A stretch of 64,000 nt of DNA from Fontibacterium medardense (GCA_965235075.1 OZ249404.1:248001-312000), one strand, 5' to 3'; counted from the stretch's first letter, positions 43,170 to 51,662 are shown. Notes: a model not told the origin generated them from the sequence alone. Program-made: numbers and translations.

Positions 43170-44464
43170 CAGCTTTTAAATACTCTTCCGTAGATAGTGT
43201 TAATGTATCTTAAATGAGAATTCATGTTGAATAGTTTTTTAAGATCGTCTGTGGATAATTTAGATTTAATTTGTTTATCATTATTTAAATTATCAAAAAA
43301 ACTTTCATTTGCGGACCAAGTTTTCATAGCATTTTTTTGAACAACTTTATAAGCGAGCTCTCTCGTCATTCCTTTTTGAGTTAATTTTAAAAGAACATTT
43401 TGAGAAAAAATAAGTCCATTAAATTTTTCTAAATTTTTTTGCATATTTTTTGGGTAAACAATTAAATTTTTAATTATCCCAGCAAGTCTAGATAATACAA
43501 AATCTAATGTAACTGTTGCATCTGGACCGATATTTCTTTCGACACTTGAATGACTAATATCTCTTTCGTGCCATAAAACTACATTCTCTAAAGCTGGAAA
43601 AGCATAACTTCTAATCAATCTTGCAAGTCCCGTAATGTTTTCAGATAAAACTGGATTTCTTTTATGTGGCATTGCTGAAGAGCCTTTTTGTCCTGCTGAA
43701 AAATATTCCTCAACTTCCAAAACTTCAGTTCTTTGCAGGTGTCTTATTTCAGTGGCTAATCTTTCAGCAGAAGATGCTATTATTGCAAGTACGCTAAAGA
43801 AATAAGCATGACGATCTCTAGGAATTACTTGCGTTGAAATTGGTTCTACATTGAATTTAAATTTTTTTGCAACATATTGTTCAATACCTGGATTAATATG
43901 AGCAAAAGTTCCAACAGCTCCAGAGATTGCACAAGTTGATATCTCATTGATTGCTTGCTCCATTCTTTTCTTGTTTCTTTTAAATTCTGCATAGTAAGTA
44001 AGAAGTTTTAATCCAAAAGTTACAGGTTCAGCATGAATTCCATGGCTTCTACCAACGCAAACTGTTTTTTTATATTTTATAGATTTTGTTTTTAAAATTT
44101 TTAAAAGGTCCTCTAAGTCCTTTAAAATTATTTTTCCTGATTGGTAAAGCTGAATGTTAAAACAAGTGTCTAACACGTCGGAAGACGTCATGCCTTGATG
44201 TAAAAATTTTGCTTTTTGACCAACTTTTTCTGTTATTGAAGTAAGAAAAGCAATAACGTCATGTTTTACCTTTTTTTCGATTTGATCAATTCTATCAGGA
44301 TTAATTTTAGCTTTTTTTCTTATTTCTTTAGCGATGCCTTTTGGAATAATTTTAAACTTTTCCATTGCCTCTGCCGCATAAATTTCAATATCTAGCCAGA
44401 TTTTATATTTATTTTCAGGTTGCCAAATTTTTGCGATTTGTTCGCGTGAATATCTTGAGATCAT
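43169..44464 (-). CDS. purB: Adenylosuccinate lyase
   Basis: A 431-residue fumarase/aspartase-superfamily lyase. HQGMTSSDVLDTCFN, GRSHGIHAEPVTFGLK with catalytic histidine, and the signature loop AGQKGSSAMPHKRNPV are all present. It acts at two purine steps, downstream of SAICAR and of adenylosuccinate. First gene of the purine block; a 33-base gap separates it from map upstream. Confidence 0.96.
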   Translation of the reverse strand: MISRYSREQIAKIWQPENKYKIWLDIEIYAAEAMEKFKIIPKGIAKEIRKKAKINPDRIDQIEKKVKHDVIAFLTSITEKVGQKAKFLHQGMTSSDVLDTCFNIQLYQSGKIILKDLEDLLKILKTKSIKYKKTVCVGRSHGIHAEPVTFGLKLLTYYAEFKRNKKRMEQAINEISTCAISGAVGTFAHINPGIEQYVAKKFKFNVEPISTQVIPRDRHAYFFSVLAIIASSAERLATEIRHLQRTEVLEVEEYFSAGQKGSSAMPHKRNPVLSENITGLARLIRSYAFPALENVVLWHERDISHSSVERNIGPDATVTLDFVLSRLAGIIKNLIVYPKNMQKNLEKFNGLIFSQNVLLKLTQKGMTRELAYKVVQKNAMKTWSANESFFDNLNNDKQIKSKLSTDDLKKLFNMNSHLRYINTIYGRVFKS

Positions 44465-44497
44465 TTAGATACGTTATAATTCATTAACACTATTTTA

Positions 44498-45268
44498 TTA
44501 TAAAGTAAAAATTTCGTATCCATTATCAATTATACCAACTGTGTGTTCAAATTGTGCTGATAAGGATTTGTCTTTTGTAACTGCAGTCCAACCATCTTGT
44601 AATACTTTAGTGTGATATTCTCCTAAATTAACCATTGGTTCAATTGTAAAAACCATGCCTTTTTTAATCTTCATTCCTTCACCTTTTTTTCCATAATGCA
44701 AAATATTAGGCTCCTCATGAAATGTTTTGCCAATCCCATGTCCACAAAAATCCCTAACAACGGAACAGCCATGAGATTCAGCATAAGATTGAATAGCATA
44801 ACCAATGTCACCTAAAGTAATTCCTGGTTTTAAAATTTTAATGCCTTCCATCATGCTTTCGTAAGTTATTTTAATTAGCTTTTCCGCTTTCACTGAAGTA
44901 TTTCCAACGGCAAATGTTTTGCTAGTGTCTCCATAGTAGCCATCCAATATTGAAGTGATATCAATATTAACAATATCTCCTTCATTCAAAACTTTATCAC
45001 CTGGAATCCCGTGACAAACTACATGATTAATAGAAGTGCAGATTGATTTTGTATAACCTCTGTAGAATAATGGAGCTGAAAATGCTCCATGATCATTTAG
45101 ATATTTGTTTGCAGCTTCATCAATAAAATCAGTTTTAACACCTGGTTTAATAAGTTTTTCTATATAATCCAAAGCTCTAGCCGCAAGGTCACCGGCTTTT
45201 TTTAAACCCTTAAAATCTGTTTCATTATATATTTTAACAGAAGTAGATTCTTCTTTTTCTATTTTCAT
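44498..45268 (-). CDS. map: Methionine aminopeptidase type I
   Basis: A 256-residue M24 metallopeptidase. The substrate histidine lies in INHVVCHGIPG, metal ligands in VNIDITSILDGYYGDTSKTF (two aspartates), GHGIGKTFHEEP, FTIEPM and SAQFEHTVGI. It removes initiator methionine from nascent proteins. It overlaps sfsA by one base. Confidence 0.96.
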   Translation of the reverse strand: MKIEKEESTSVKIYNETDFKGLKKAGDLAARALDYIEKLIKPGVKTDFIDEAANKYLNDHGAFSAPLFYRGYTKSICTSINHVVCHGIPGDKVLNEGDIVNIDITSILDGYYGDTSKTFAVGNTSVKAEKLIKITYESMMEGIKILKPGITLGDIGYAIQSYAESHGCSVVRDFCGHGIGKTFHEEPNILHYGKKGEGMKIKKGMVFTIEPMVNLGEYHTKVLQDGWTAVTKDKSLSAQFEHTVGIIDNGYEIFTL

Positions 45269-45963
45269 TAAAATTTAATTTCTATTTTATTTTTAAGAAT
45301 TATTTCTTTATCAGTTACTTTACTTGAATAGCATAAAAATTTAACGCCTTTTTTTTTAGCTTGTATAAAATTTTCATAGTATTTTTTATCAATATCTTTA
45401 GATATTTTAAAAAAATTACAATCTTCCCTTTGTATTAGAAATATCAAAAAAGCTTGATATTCTTTTTCTTTAGCACTGATAAGTTCTAGTAAATGCTTTT
45501 GTCCCCTAGTAGTTGGTGCATCAGGAAATTCAGCACAATCATTTTCTCTCTTTAAAGTAACATTCTTTACTTCTACAAAAGCTTGTTCCTTTTTATTAGA
45601 AACTAAAAAATCAAATCTGGTATTACTATTAAATTTTACTTCTCTCTGAACTTGATCAAAGTTTTCAAGTTCTTTTATTTTTTTATTGATTAATACCTCT
45701 TCTACAATTCTATTTGTTAAGTGAGTGTTAACACCAACTTTTTGTTTATTGTGCTCTAAGATTTCTAAAGTATATTTTAGTTTTCTTTCCGTATTTTTTG
45801 ATTCAGAAATCCATGCATTTTCACCCTCATTAAGAAGTCCCATCATAGATCCAGAGTTTGGACAGTGAGCTGTAAGAATTTCTTTATTTAACAATACATC
45901 TACAAAGAATCTTTTATATCTCTTTATGAATTTTGTTTTAATTAGAGGAGTGTCAAATTTCAT
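45268..45963 (-). CDS. sfsA: Sugar fermentation stimulation protein SfsA
   Basis: A 231-residue SfsA homolog with FVDVLLNKEILTAHCPNSGSM, ARK-like NTRFDFLV and VEVKNVTLKRENDCAEFPDAPT-type sequence; FPDAPTTRGQKHLLEL is the family signature. The fold joins an OB-like domain and a PD-(D/E)xK nuclease-like domain, but its role is uncertain. I start at 45963 rather than 45981, where MKFDTPL begins the homology. Confidence 0.9.
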   Translation of the reverse strand: MKFDTPLIKTKFIKRYKRFFVDVLLNKEILTAHCPNSGSMMGLLNEGENAWISESKNTERKLKYTLEILEHNKQKVGVNTHLTNRIVEEVLINKKIKELENFDQVQREVKFNSNTRFDFLVSNKKEQAFVEVKNVTLKRENDCAEFPDAPTTRGQKHLLELISAKEKEYQAFLIFLIQREDCNFFKISKDIDKKYYENFIQAKKKGVKFLCYSSKVTDKEIILKNKIEIKF

Positions 45964-45985
45964 TAAAAGTATTAATATCATTTAG

Positions 45986-46732
45986 ATGCTTACACGAAAT
46001 AAAAAAAAAAGAATTTTTGCTGCTATTTTAATAATTGGGGATGAAATTTTATCTGGCAGAACTCAAGATACTAATACATCTTTTCTTGCTAAATGGCTTA
46101 ATGAAAGAGGGGTTCAGTTAAAAGAAGTCAGAACTATTCCTGATGAACTTAACACAATTGTTTCTTATGTAAATTTGTTAAGAAAAAAATATGATTATTT
46201 ATTTACAACGGGTGGAATTGGCCCAACCCATGATGACATTACGGCTTTTGCAATTTCAAAAGCATTTAAAAAAAAATATGAATATAACAAAGAAGCTTAT
46301 CAAATTTTAGAAAGGCACTATAAAGATTCTTATTTTAACGAAGCAAGAAAGAAGATGGCAAAGATGCCAAGAGGAGCGGGGTTAATTTACAATCCTTCTA
46401 GTTCAGCACCTGGTTTTTATGTAAAAAATGTTTTTACACTACCAGGAGTTCCCGCAATTTTACAATCCATGATGCCTTTTGTAGAGCAATTAATAATTGG
46501 TGGTGAAAAAGTATACAGTGCAACTGTTCAGGTACATTTACCTGAAAGCAAAATAGGAAAAGATTTAGGTAAGCTACAAAAGAAATTTAAAGACTTAAGT
46601 CTTGGCAGTTACCCTTTTTTTAAATCAGGTAAAGTAGGTGTTGCTCTTGTTATACGTGGATATTCTGAAAAAAGAATACAACAGTGCAAAATTATTTTAG
46701 AGAAAATTTTGAAGAAAATAAAAAAATCTTAA
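45986..46732 (+). CDS. CinA N-terminal-domain (MoCF-binding) protein
   Basis: A 248-residue MoCF_biosynth-domain protein with IIGDEILSGRTQDTNTSFLA, TTGGIGPTHDDITAFAISKAF (split), and a C-terminal LPGVPAILQSMM region. The family covers CinA N-terminal COG1058 proteins, some of which hydrolyse ADP-ribose-type pyrophosphates. The CinA C-terminal deamidase domain is absent. The stop overlaps the glycosylase start by one base. Confidence 0.86.
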   Translation: MLTRNKKKRIFAAILIIGDEILSGRTQDTNTSFLAKWLNERGVQLKEVRTIPDELNTIVSYVNLLRKKYDYLFTTGGIGPTHDDITAFAISKAFKKKYEYNKEAYQILERHYKDSYFNEARKKMAKMPRGAGLIYNPSSSAPGFYVKNVFTLPGVPAILQSMMPFVEQLIIGGEKVYSATVQVHLPESKIGKDLGKLQKKFKDLSLGSYPFFKSGKVGVALVIRGYSEKRIQQCKIILEKILKKIKKS

Positions 46733-47292
46733 TGGATAAAAATCGAGAGTTATCCAAATTAAAAAATTCAATATTAAAATTTAATAAGGATTTTCCTGGA
46801 AAAAATTTAGTTTTTTCAGATGGTAATAAAGATGCGAAAGTAATGATAATAGGCGAAGCGCCGGGAAGAACTGAAGATAAATTGCAAAAACCTTTTGTTG
46901 GTAGAGCAGGAAAGCTTTTAGATAGTCTTTTGGAATCTATTCATCTTGATAGATCGAAAGTTTATATAACTAACGTAGTAAATTATAGACCTGACAAAAA
47001 TAGAAAGCCTACTCCTGAAGAAATAAATGAATTTAAAAAACTACTGTTTAAACACATAGAGATTATAAGTCCCAAATGCATATTATTACTTGGCGCAACT
47101 GCAGCAACTGCAGTTTTGAATCATATTGGCCCATTGAGAGAAGTAAGAGGTAAATGGAAAAATATAAAAATTATTAATTCTTATTTTGATATTTTAACTA
47201 CTTTTCATCCTGCATTTTTATTAAGACAGCCCGCTCAAAAAAAATCTACATTAGAAGATTTGCTTGAGTTTAAAAGAAAATTAAGCAGTTAA
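46732..47292 (+). CDS. Uracil-DNA glycosylase family 4-like, lacking Fe-S cysteines
   Basis: A 186-residue protein with the family 4 motifs GEAPGRTEDKLQKPFVGRAG (41-60) and TTFHPAFLLR, plus YITNVVNYRP-type central sequence. Classic family 4 enzymes bind [4Fe-4S] through four cysteines, two near the N terminus and others near motif NxxK-C-RPP; here only one cysteine (C116) exists in the whole protein. It should still remove uracil from DNA. I use the ATG at 46732, overlapping the previous stop by one base, instead of the longer frame to 46684. Confidence 0.85.
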   Translation: MDKNRELSKLKNSILKFNKDFPGKNLVFSDGNKDAKVMIIGEAPGRTEDKLQKPFVGRAGKLLDSLLESIHLDRSKVYITNVVNYRPDKNRKPTPEEINEFKKLLFKHIEIISPKCILLLGATAATAVLNHIGPLREVRGKWKNIKIINSYFDILTTFHPAFLLRQPAQKKSTLEDLLEFKRKLSS

Positions 47293-47307
47293 GTTATTTA
47301 TTTCCAC

Positions 47308-47336
47308 TTAACAAGCCCATGTAATTTCATTATAAG
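47308..47336 (+). promoter_or_regulatory. Retained tRNA-Leu promoter, now reading into the element
   Basis: TTAACA at 47308-47313 and TATAAG at 47331-47336 with a 17-base spacer. The start near 47343 fits a tRNA beginning at 47352. Because the tRNA is truncated, transcripts would run into the integrase gene. Confidence 0.6.
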
Positions 47337-47351
47337 CATTACAACACTAAA

Positions 47352-47390
47352 GCCCTCGTGGTGGAATTGGTAGACACAAAGGACTTAAAA
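47352..47390 (+). pseudogene. tRNA-Leu (TAA), 5' half only, interrupted in the anticodon loop
   Basis: GCCCTCG acceptor strand, D-arm GTGGAATTGGTAGACAC and anticodon 5' stem AAGGA followed by loop CTTAAAA are intact, with anticodon TAA at 47386-47388. From 47391 the sequence no longer pairs: no 3' anticodon stem, variable arm, T-arm or CGAGGGC acceptor strand follows. This is an att-type junction. A complete copy must exist elsewhere, probably at the right end of the element where an element-borne 5' half would join the host 3' half. Confidence 0.85.
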
Positions 47391-47491
47391 CGAACTGAAA
47401 TAAAATTTTAAGTAGCTCCATCTAGCCCCACCAAGCTCAAAACTCCAACATTCATTTGGTATTTTTAATTTTCAGGATTATCTTCAATGCC

Positions 47492-49105
47492 ATGGAACAG
47501 ACTACAAAAACCAAAAACCTTACACACCACTTACACACCAATTTGGATTGGACGAATAAAGCTATTGAAGATTTAAAATATTCAGGACCTATAAATGATC
47601 GATTAAGATTAATCATTCCTTTTAAATTTACCAAAGGATCTTTTTTAAAAGGTGTATCTATTAGGTGGACCCCTAAAAAGAATAAAAAGGTATTTCAATT
47701 AGTGTATTGGTATCAGGATAGAACCTTTAGGTTAGACCTTGGGGAATACACACCAAACTTCGGTGTCCAGGAGTGTCAGGAGTATATCCTTGAATTATTT
47801 AAGAAATATAAGGACAGAGATGGTAATTGGAAAAGCAATCCTAAATATGAAATTAAAACTTTAGAAGAAATAGAGTCAGGACAAAAACTTACAATAAGAA
47901 AAGTTATTGAGCTAATTTGTGAAAATGGTTTCCCGAGAAAAAAAATTCAGGGCTTCCTATCCTCATGGACATGTGAAAATTACACAAGATATTTGATTGG
48001 TTATAATGAGAGAAGAGATTTAATTACTTATATCGATGATGAAAAGGGGTGGGGCCAGATAATCTTTAAAGAAGACAGTTCTATAAAAAATTGGAAAGAA
48101 TTATTTAAAAAATATCCACCAGGAGTTGGTTTAGTAAAATCTAAACATAAAAATAGAGACGGGGAGATAAGTTTATATGATAGCGATCTTGGAGCTTTAT
48201 TAATTAACGATCTAACACCCGGGGTATTAGAGCAATATCTTGAGACCAATAGCAGAAGCTATGGAACAAAAGAAGTAATGCGTGAGTGCATTAGTTGTCT
48301 ATGGAACTTTGCAAGATCAAATTTAAAATGTTTAGGAACTAATCCTCCACTAAACCCAGCAAGAAAAGCTCATGGGGGCATTAATATTAGAAGAGATGAA
48401 AGAAATAACTATAAAGGAAGACAATGGAATGAACTTGTTTTCACAGTGGATCAACTTGCAAGAATTGAAGATGCCTTAAAAAGCTTGAGAGATAAGTATC
48501 CATTTATAGCAGAGGCCGTATTATTTCTTTTACACACTGGAATTCGTATCCAGGAATGTCTAAAGCTGCGCTGGGACATGCTAACCATAGATGAGGAAGG
48601 TAATGACATCATTAAAGTTAAAAGACATGTTTTAAAAGGAAGAGGAAACTTTTCTCAAGAGGACGAAATTATCGATATTACTCCTAATGTTGCTGAAGTA
48701 TTAGCAATGGTAAAAGAGCAGTTTAAGAAACCTCGGTTTAGAAAGTATCAGCTACTTAATACCTATATTTTTTTAACAACAAGAATATCCATGGATAAAC
48801 TATTAAATCCTGCGGTTTACCCAGGTTACAAAGATTCACAGGACTGTAGATTAAAAGAAGTTGGACTTGTGAATTGCTGGAAAGAAGTAAGGCAAATCAC
48901 AGGTATCAATGGTGCAATTAAAACCTTGAGAAAATCTTTTAACACACTTGCGGTTGACACCTTGGGTTCAACAACCAAAGCTAAATCTGTGACTCACCAC
49001 AAGGTAGCTACAACTTTAGATCGTCATTATGTTAAAACTAATAGAGCAACCTCAAGACAATATGCTCAAGAAATAGCAAAGGTATTGCAATTCAATAAAG
49101 CTTAA
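47492..49105 (+). CDS. int: Tyrosine recombinase (integrase)
   Basis: A 537-residue site-specific recombinase. The C-terminal catalytic domain has the first arginine in LHTGIRIQECLKLRWD, the second in KTLRKSF (R480, with lysine where HxxR usually has histidine), HH at 502-503 and the nucleophile in TLDRHYVK (Y513). The N-terminal 300 residues are an arm/core-binding region with a DUF4102-like LVYWYQDRTFRLDLGEYTPN strand pattern. It lies 100 bases inside the tRNA-Leu junction. I start at the ATG at 47492; the TTG at 47456 has no support. Confidence 0.93.
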   Translation: MEQTTKTKNLTHHLHTNLDWTNKAIEDLKYSGPINDRLRLIIPFKFTKGSFLKGVSIRWTPKKNKKVFQLVYWYQDRTFRLDLGEYTPNFGVQECQEYILELFKKYKDRDGNWKSNPKYEIKTLEEIESGQKLTIRKVIELICENGFPRKKIQGFLSSWTCENYTRYLIGYNERRDLITYIDDEKGWGQIIFKEDSSIKNWKELFKKYPPGVGLVKSKHKNRDGEISLYDSDLGALLINDLTPGVLEQYLETNSRSYGTKEVMRECISCLWNFARSNLKCLGTNPPLNPARKAHGGINIRRDERNNYKGRQWNELVFTVDQLARIEDALKSLRDKYPFIAEAVLFLLHTGIRIQECLKLRWDMLTIDEEGNDIIKVKRHVLKGRGNFSQEDEIIDITPNVAEVLAMVKEQFKKPRFRKYQLLNTYIFLTTRISMDKLLNPAVYPGYKDSQDCRLKEVGLVNCWKEVRQITGINGAIKTLRKSFNTLAVDTLGSTTKAKSVTHHKVATTLDRHYVKTNRATSRQYAQEIAKVLQFNKA

Positions 49106-49141
49106 ATTGACTCTTATCCGTCGAGTTTGTACAGGTATTAT

Positions 49142-49342
49142 ATGCCGGAAAGAATAGAGTTTGAGTATAAAATTTTTGAATATGAATTTAAAGGTAAAGA
49201 AAACAATGAAAAAGAATTAGAAGAATTAAATTATTTAGGAAGTAATGGTTGGGAATTAGTTTCAGTTTTAGAAGTAGAAAAACCAGGTTGGAGAGGATTA
49301 CCAACAAAATATCATAAATATTTTTTAAAGAGGCCAGTATGA
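49142..49342 (+). CDS. DUF4177-like small protein
   Basis: A 66-residue protein with the DUF4177 pattern: a starting beta strand (FEYKIFEYEF), then EELNYLGSNGWELVSVLE and a closing strand. Function is unknown. A second member lies at 50816-50992 in the same element. I start at the ATG at 49142. It overlaps the next gene by 4 bases. Confidence 0.62.
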   Translation: MPERIEFEYKIFEYEFKGKENNEKELEELNYLGSNGWELVSVLEVEKPGWRGLPTKYHKYFLKRPV

Positions 49343-49617
49343 TTAAAAAAATAATTAAATTATTTAAAAATCACCCTGATGATTATGAAGTATTTTCTTG
49401 GACTGATTTAGGGGCATTTATATTTTGTGGCTTTCTAATGTCTGGTTTTTTTGGGATTTTTTTACCTGAACCATTTTGGCTATCCTCATTAATTGGATAT
49501 CCACTCACATTTATAATTTTACTAAAAAAAAAGCATAAAGAAATTAATGAAGATTTGAAAGTTTATTTTAAATTAAAGAATGAAAAATTAGATCAAATGG
49601 GAATTAAAGATGAGTGA
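49339..49617 (+). CDS. Small membrane protein, two helices
   Basis: A 92-residue protein with two hydrophobic segments near residues 25-45 (GAFIFCGFLMSGFFGIFL) and 50-66 (LSSLIGYPLTFIILL), and a charged tail. No family recognised. It overlaps its neighbours by 4 and 8 bases, so it belongs to a compact unit downstream of the integrase. Confidence 0.55.
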   Translation: MIKKIIKLFKNHPDDYEVFSWTDLGAFIFCGFLMSGFFGIFLPEPFWLSSLIGYPLTFIILLKKKHKEINEDLKVYFKLKNEKLDQMGIKDE

Positions 49618-50032
49618 AAAATACAAACAAGTAATTGGATATTTAATTCGTAATAAAATTAGCCCTGAAGCTGCACTAGCATTTCTAGATAAAACAATAA
49701 AAGTTAATTGGGAAAAAAATATAAGCAATCCAAGAATGCAGTGGAAAATGATGAGATTCACACTTTATCTATGGGCCAGGATAGATGAGGACAAAAAGGG
49801 ATTGATGGGTAAGAAAATAGAAACCATTAGAAGAGTAGTAGCCTTGCCTAAATATAAAAGGTTATGGGATACATTTCCACAAAGAGGAGCATTCAATCCA
49901 AATAAAGAAATTAAGAATTTAAATTTATTAGTAACCGATCCAAGACAATTTGGTTATTTCAGAGAAGAAAACTTTGTATTTGAGGGGACGCAAAGAAAGA
50001 TACCCCAGGAGCTTATAGATAAAGTTAGATAA
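49610..50032 (+). CDS. Hypothetical phage-like protein, 140 residues
   Basis: A soluble, basic protein of 140 residues with YLIRNKISPEAALAFLDKT near the start and a C-terminal RQFGYFREENFVFEGTQRKI. I do not recognise the family. The aromatic- and arginine-rich central helix (MQWKMMRFTLYLWARIDEDK) is its most distinctive part. The stop overlaps the HNH gene start by one base. Confidence 0.55.
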   Translation: MSEKYKQVIGYLIRNKISPEAALAFLDKTIKVNWEKNISNPRMQWKMMRFTLYLWARIDEDKKGLMGKKIETIRRVVALPKYKRLWDTFPQRGAFNPNKEIKNLNLLVTDPRQFGYFREENFVFEGTQRKIPQELIDKVR

Positions 50033-50832
50033 TGCCATACAAAGACAAGGAAAAAGAAAAAAATTTTCAAAAAAGCTACCACAAAAAATATTATATTAAA
50101 AATAAAGAAAAATTAGGTCTCTATAAAAAAGAATATAGAGTTAAAAATCAGCAAAAAATAAAAGAATATTTTAAAGAATATACGAAATCATATCGTATTA
50201 AAAATGTAGATAAAATTAAAGATTATGAAAGAGATTATAGTTTAAAAAATAGAAATAAAATAAATTTGGTAAAAAAAAATTATCGTTTAAAAAATAAAGA
50301 TAAACTTGATCAAAAAAGAAAAGAATATAATTTAAAAAACAAGGAAAAATTAATAAATTATGGTAAAGAATACCGTCTAAAAAATATTGAAAAATTAATA
50401 AATTATAGAAAAGAATATTATAAAAATCCCATTAACAAAGTTAGAATTAAAAAAAATCAAAGAACAACAAAGCCAATATATGTGCGAAAAAAAAGACTTA
50501 CAGACCCAACTTTTAAATTAGTTTCTAATATAAGAGCAAGGTTCAAAAAATTTTTAAATTCCCAAAATATTAAAAAAAAAAATAAAACATTAGAGCTGGT
50601 AGGATGCTCTCCTAAAGATTTAAAAATATATATTGAAAAACAATTCTTAACTGGAATGAATTGGGAAAATTATGGTCTTGATATATGGCACATAGACCAT
50701 ATTAAACCTTTATCATTAGCTAAAACTATGGATGATATTATAAGATTAAAGTTAATGCATTACACTAACCTCCAACCGTTATGGGCAAAAGATAATATAA
50801 AAAAATCAAATAAGTATGATGAAAAAATTTGA
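50032..50832 (+). CDS. HNH endonuclease with N-terminal 15-residue repeats
   Basis: A 266-residue protein. The C-terminal HNH domain has WHIDHIKPLS (H220, D222, H223) and NLQPLWAKDNIKKSN with N246 and N255, the phage/homing type of HNH. Residues 21-128 form about seven 15-residue repeats of pattern Y-x-L-K-N-x-x-K-L-x-x-x-x-K-E, very lysine-rich, likely a DNA-binding or spacer helix array. Free-standing HNH genes of this kind are common in phages and often act as homing or packaging nucleases; which applies here is unknown. Confidence 0.82.
   Translation: MPYKDKEKEKNFQKSYHKKYYIKNKEKLGLYKKEYRVKNQQKIKEYFKEYTKSYRIKNVDKIKDYERDYSLKNRNKINLVKKNYRLKNKDKLDQKRKEYNLKNKEKLINYGKEYRLKNIEKLINYRKEYYKNPINKVRIKKNQRTTKPIYVRKKRLTDPTFKLVSNIRARFKKFLNSQNIKKKNKTLELVGCSPKDLKIYIEKQFLTGMNWENYGLDIWHIDHIKPLSLAKTMDDIIRLKLMHYTNLQPLWAKDNIKKSNKYDEKI
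50092..50415 (+). repeat. Degenerate 45-bp tandem coding repeats in the HNH gene
   Basis: About seven imperfect 45-base units encode the repeated Y-x-L-K-N-x-x-K-L segments, with one four-residue insertion (YTKS) after the second unit. The units differ in sequence, so they are old or under selection at the protein level. Confidence 0.65.
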
Positions 50833-50992
50833 ATATAAAGTAGTAGATATAGATACAGTAAAAGTGTCGGAGGAAGAATTTATAAATAAAATGGGCTCTG
50901 AAGGTTGGGAATTAATTCAAATTCACAATGAGCCTTTGGATAAGTCGCCGTTAATACTAGTGAAATTATATTTCAAAAAAGAGGTAAAATAA
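50816..50992 (+). CDS. Second DUF4177-like small protein
   Basis: A 58-codon frame, ATG at 50816 (second ATG at 50819) to TAA at 50992. The product has FEYKVVDID, then EEEFINKMGSEGWELIQIHN and a closing strand LILVKLYFKKE, the same layout as the protein at 49142-49342. It overlaps the HNH gene by 17 bases. Too short for routine calling, but the shared motif supports it. Confidence 0.65.
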   Translation: MMKKFEYKVVDIDTVKVSEEEFINKMGSEGWELIQIHNEPLDKSPLILVKLYFKKEVK

Positions 50993-51003
50993 TAAATTTA
51001 CTT

Positions 51004-51603
51004 ATGAAAAAAAAGAATAATATTTTTGAAAATAAACTTCAAGAATTAGGCAAGTTGACAATTGAATCTAAAAAAGAAATTTTAGAAAAAGAAAAAAAAG
51101 AACAAGAAGATAGAGAAAAATTAAAAAAAGAAAATCAAATAAGAGCAATAAAATTTTTAAATGATTATAAAGAAGAAAGAGCAGAGCTTAAAAAATTTAT
51201 TAAAGAAGTAAATAAAAAATTTTATAAAAAATATGAAATGAATGTTATTAATCCCTTTTCTAGAAATACTGATGTTTTGTACTGTAAAGAGACCGGCGGT
51301 TATGCTTCTACTTTTTTTAGTTTATTAGATTTTTATGAAATTAATATATTCCTTCTTGATGTACTTGATGATTTTAAATATAAAAAACCTTCCTCAACAG
51401 AAATATCTTTAGCATTTAAAAATACCAATAGTTCAAATTGGCCTTCTCATTTTCTAGTAGAGCTTGGCCGTGGGACTGATAGCCAATCTAACCCAGATTA
51501 TATTCATAAGGAATTTACTATTAAAGATAACGCTTCTAAAGCTAAAAAATTAGCAATTGAAGAGTTTATGAACAGGTTAACCGATCGTATTAAATTATTG
51601 TAA
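51004..51603 (+). CDS. Hypothetical coiled-coil protein, 199 residues
   Basis: The first 80 residues are almost entirely Lys, Glu and other helix formers (for example ESKKEILEKEKKEQEDREKL) and should form a coiled coil. The rest looks globular, with a short cysteine site (VLYCKETGGYAS) and HFLVELGRGTDSQSNPDYIH. No family recognised. It ends just before the strongest promoter of the element. Confidence 0.55.
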   Translation: MKKKNNIFENKLQELGKLTIESKKEILEKEKKEQEDREKLKKENQIRAIKFLNDYKEERAELKKFIKEVNKKFYKKYEMNVINPFSRNTDVLYCKETGGYASTFFSLLDFYEINIFLLDVLDDFKYKKPSSTEISLAFKNTNSSNWPSHFLVELGRGTDSQSNPDYIHKEFTIKDNASKAKKLAIEEFMNRLTDRIKLL

Positions 51604-51617
51604 ATAAGCCATAAAAA

Positions 51618-51662
51618 AACTGGTATTTACCAGTTGACATTCAACAGATAAAACACTATATT
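51618..51662 (+). promoter_or_regulatory. Strong promoter with overlapping dyad operator
   Basis: TTGACA at 51634-51639 and TATATT at 51657-51662 are separated by 17 bases. The dyad AACTGGTA / TACCAGTT (51618-51625 and 51628-51635) overlaps the first two bases of the -35 box. It drives the DNA-binding, ssDNA-binding and, probably, primase genes, and leaves a leader of only a few bases before 51675. Confidence 0.65.

Noticed and set aside
47391..47491. A group I intron in tRNA-Leu(TAA), as in cyanobacteria, where the intron breaks the same anticodon loop.
   Set aside because: No exon 2 follows within the window, no recognisable intron core was seen in the following 100 bases, and a tyrosine integrase gene begins there. 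The junction fits integration better.
47456..47491. Upstream TTG start for the integrase.
   Set aside because: The extra 12 residues are hydrophobic and unlike integrase N termini. The ATG at 47492 is preferred.
50092..50415. A CRISPR array.
   Set aside because: The periodicity is 45 bp, in frame and protein-level, with no conserved repeat and no spacer pattern.
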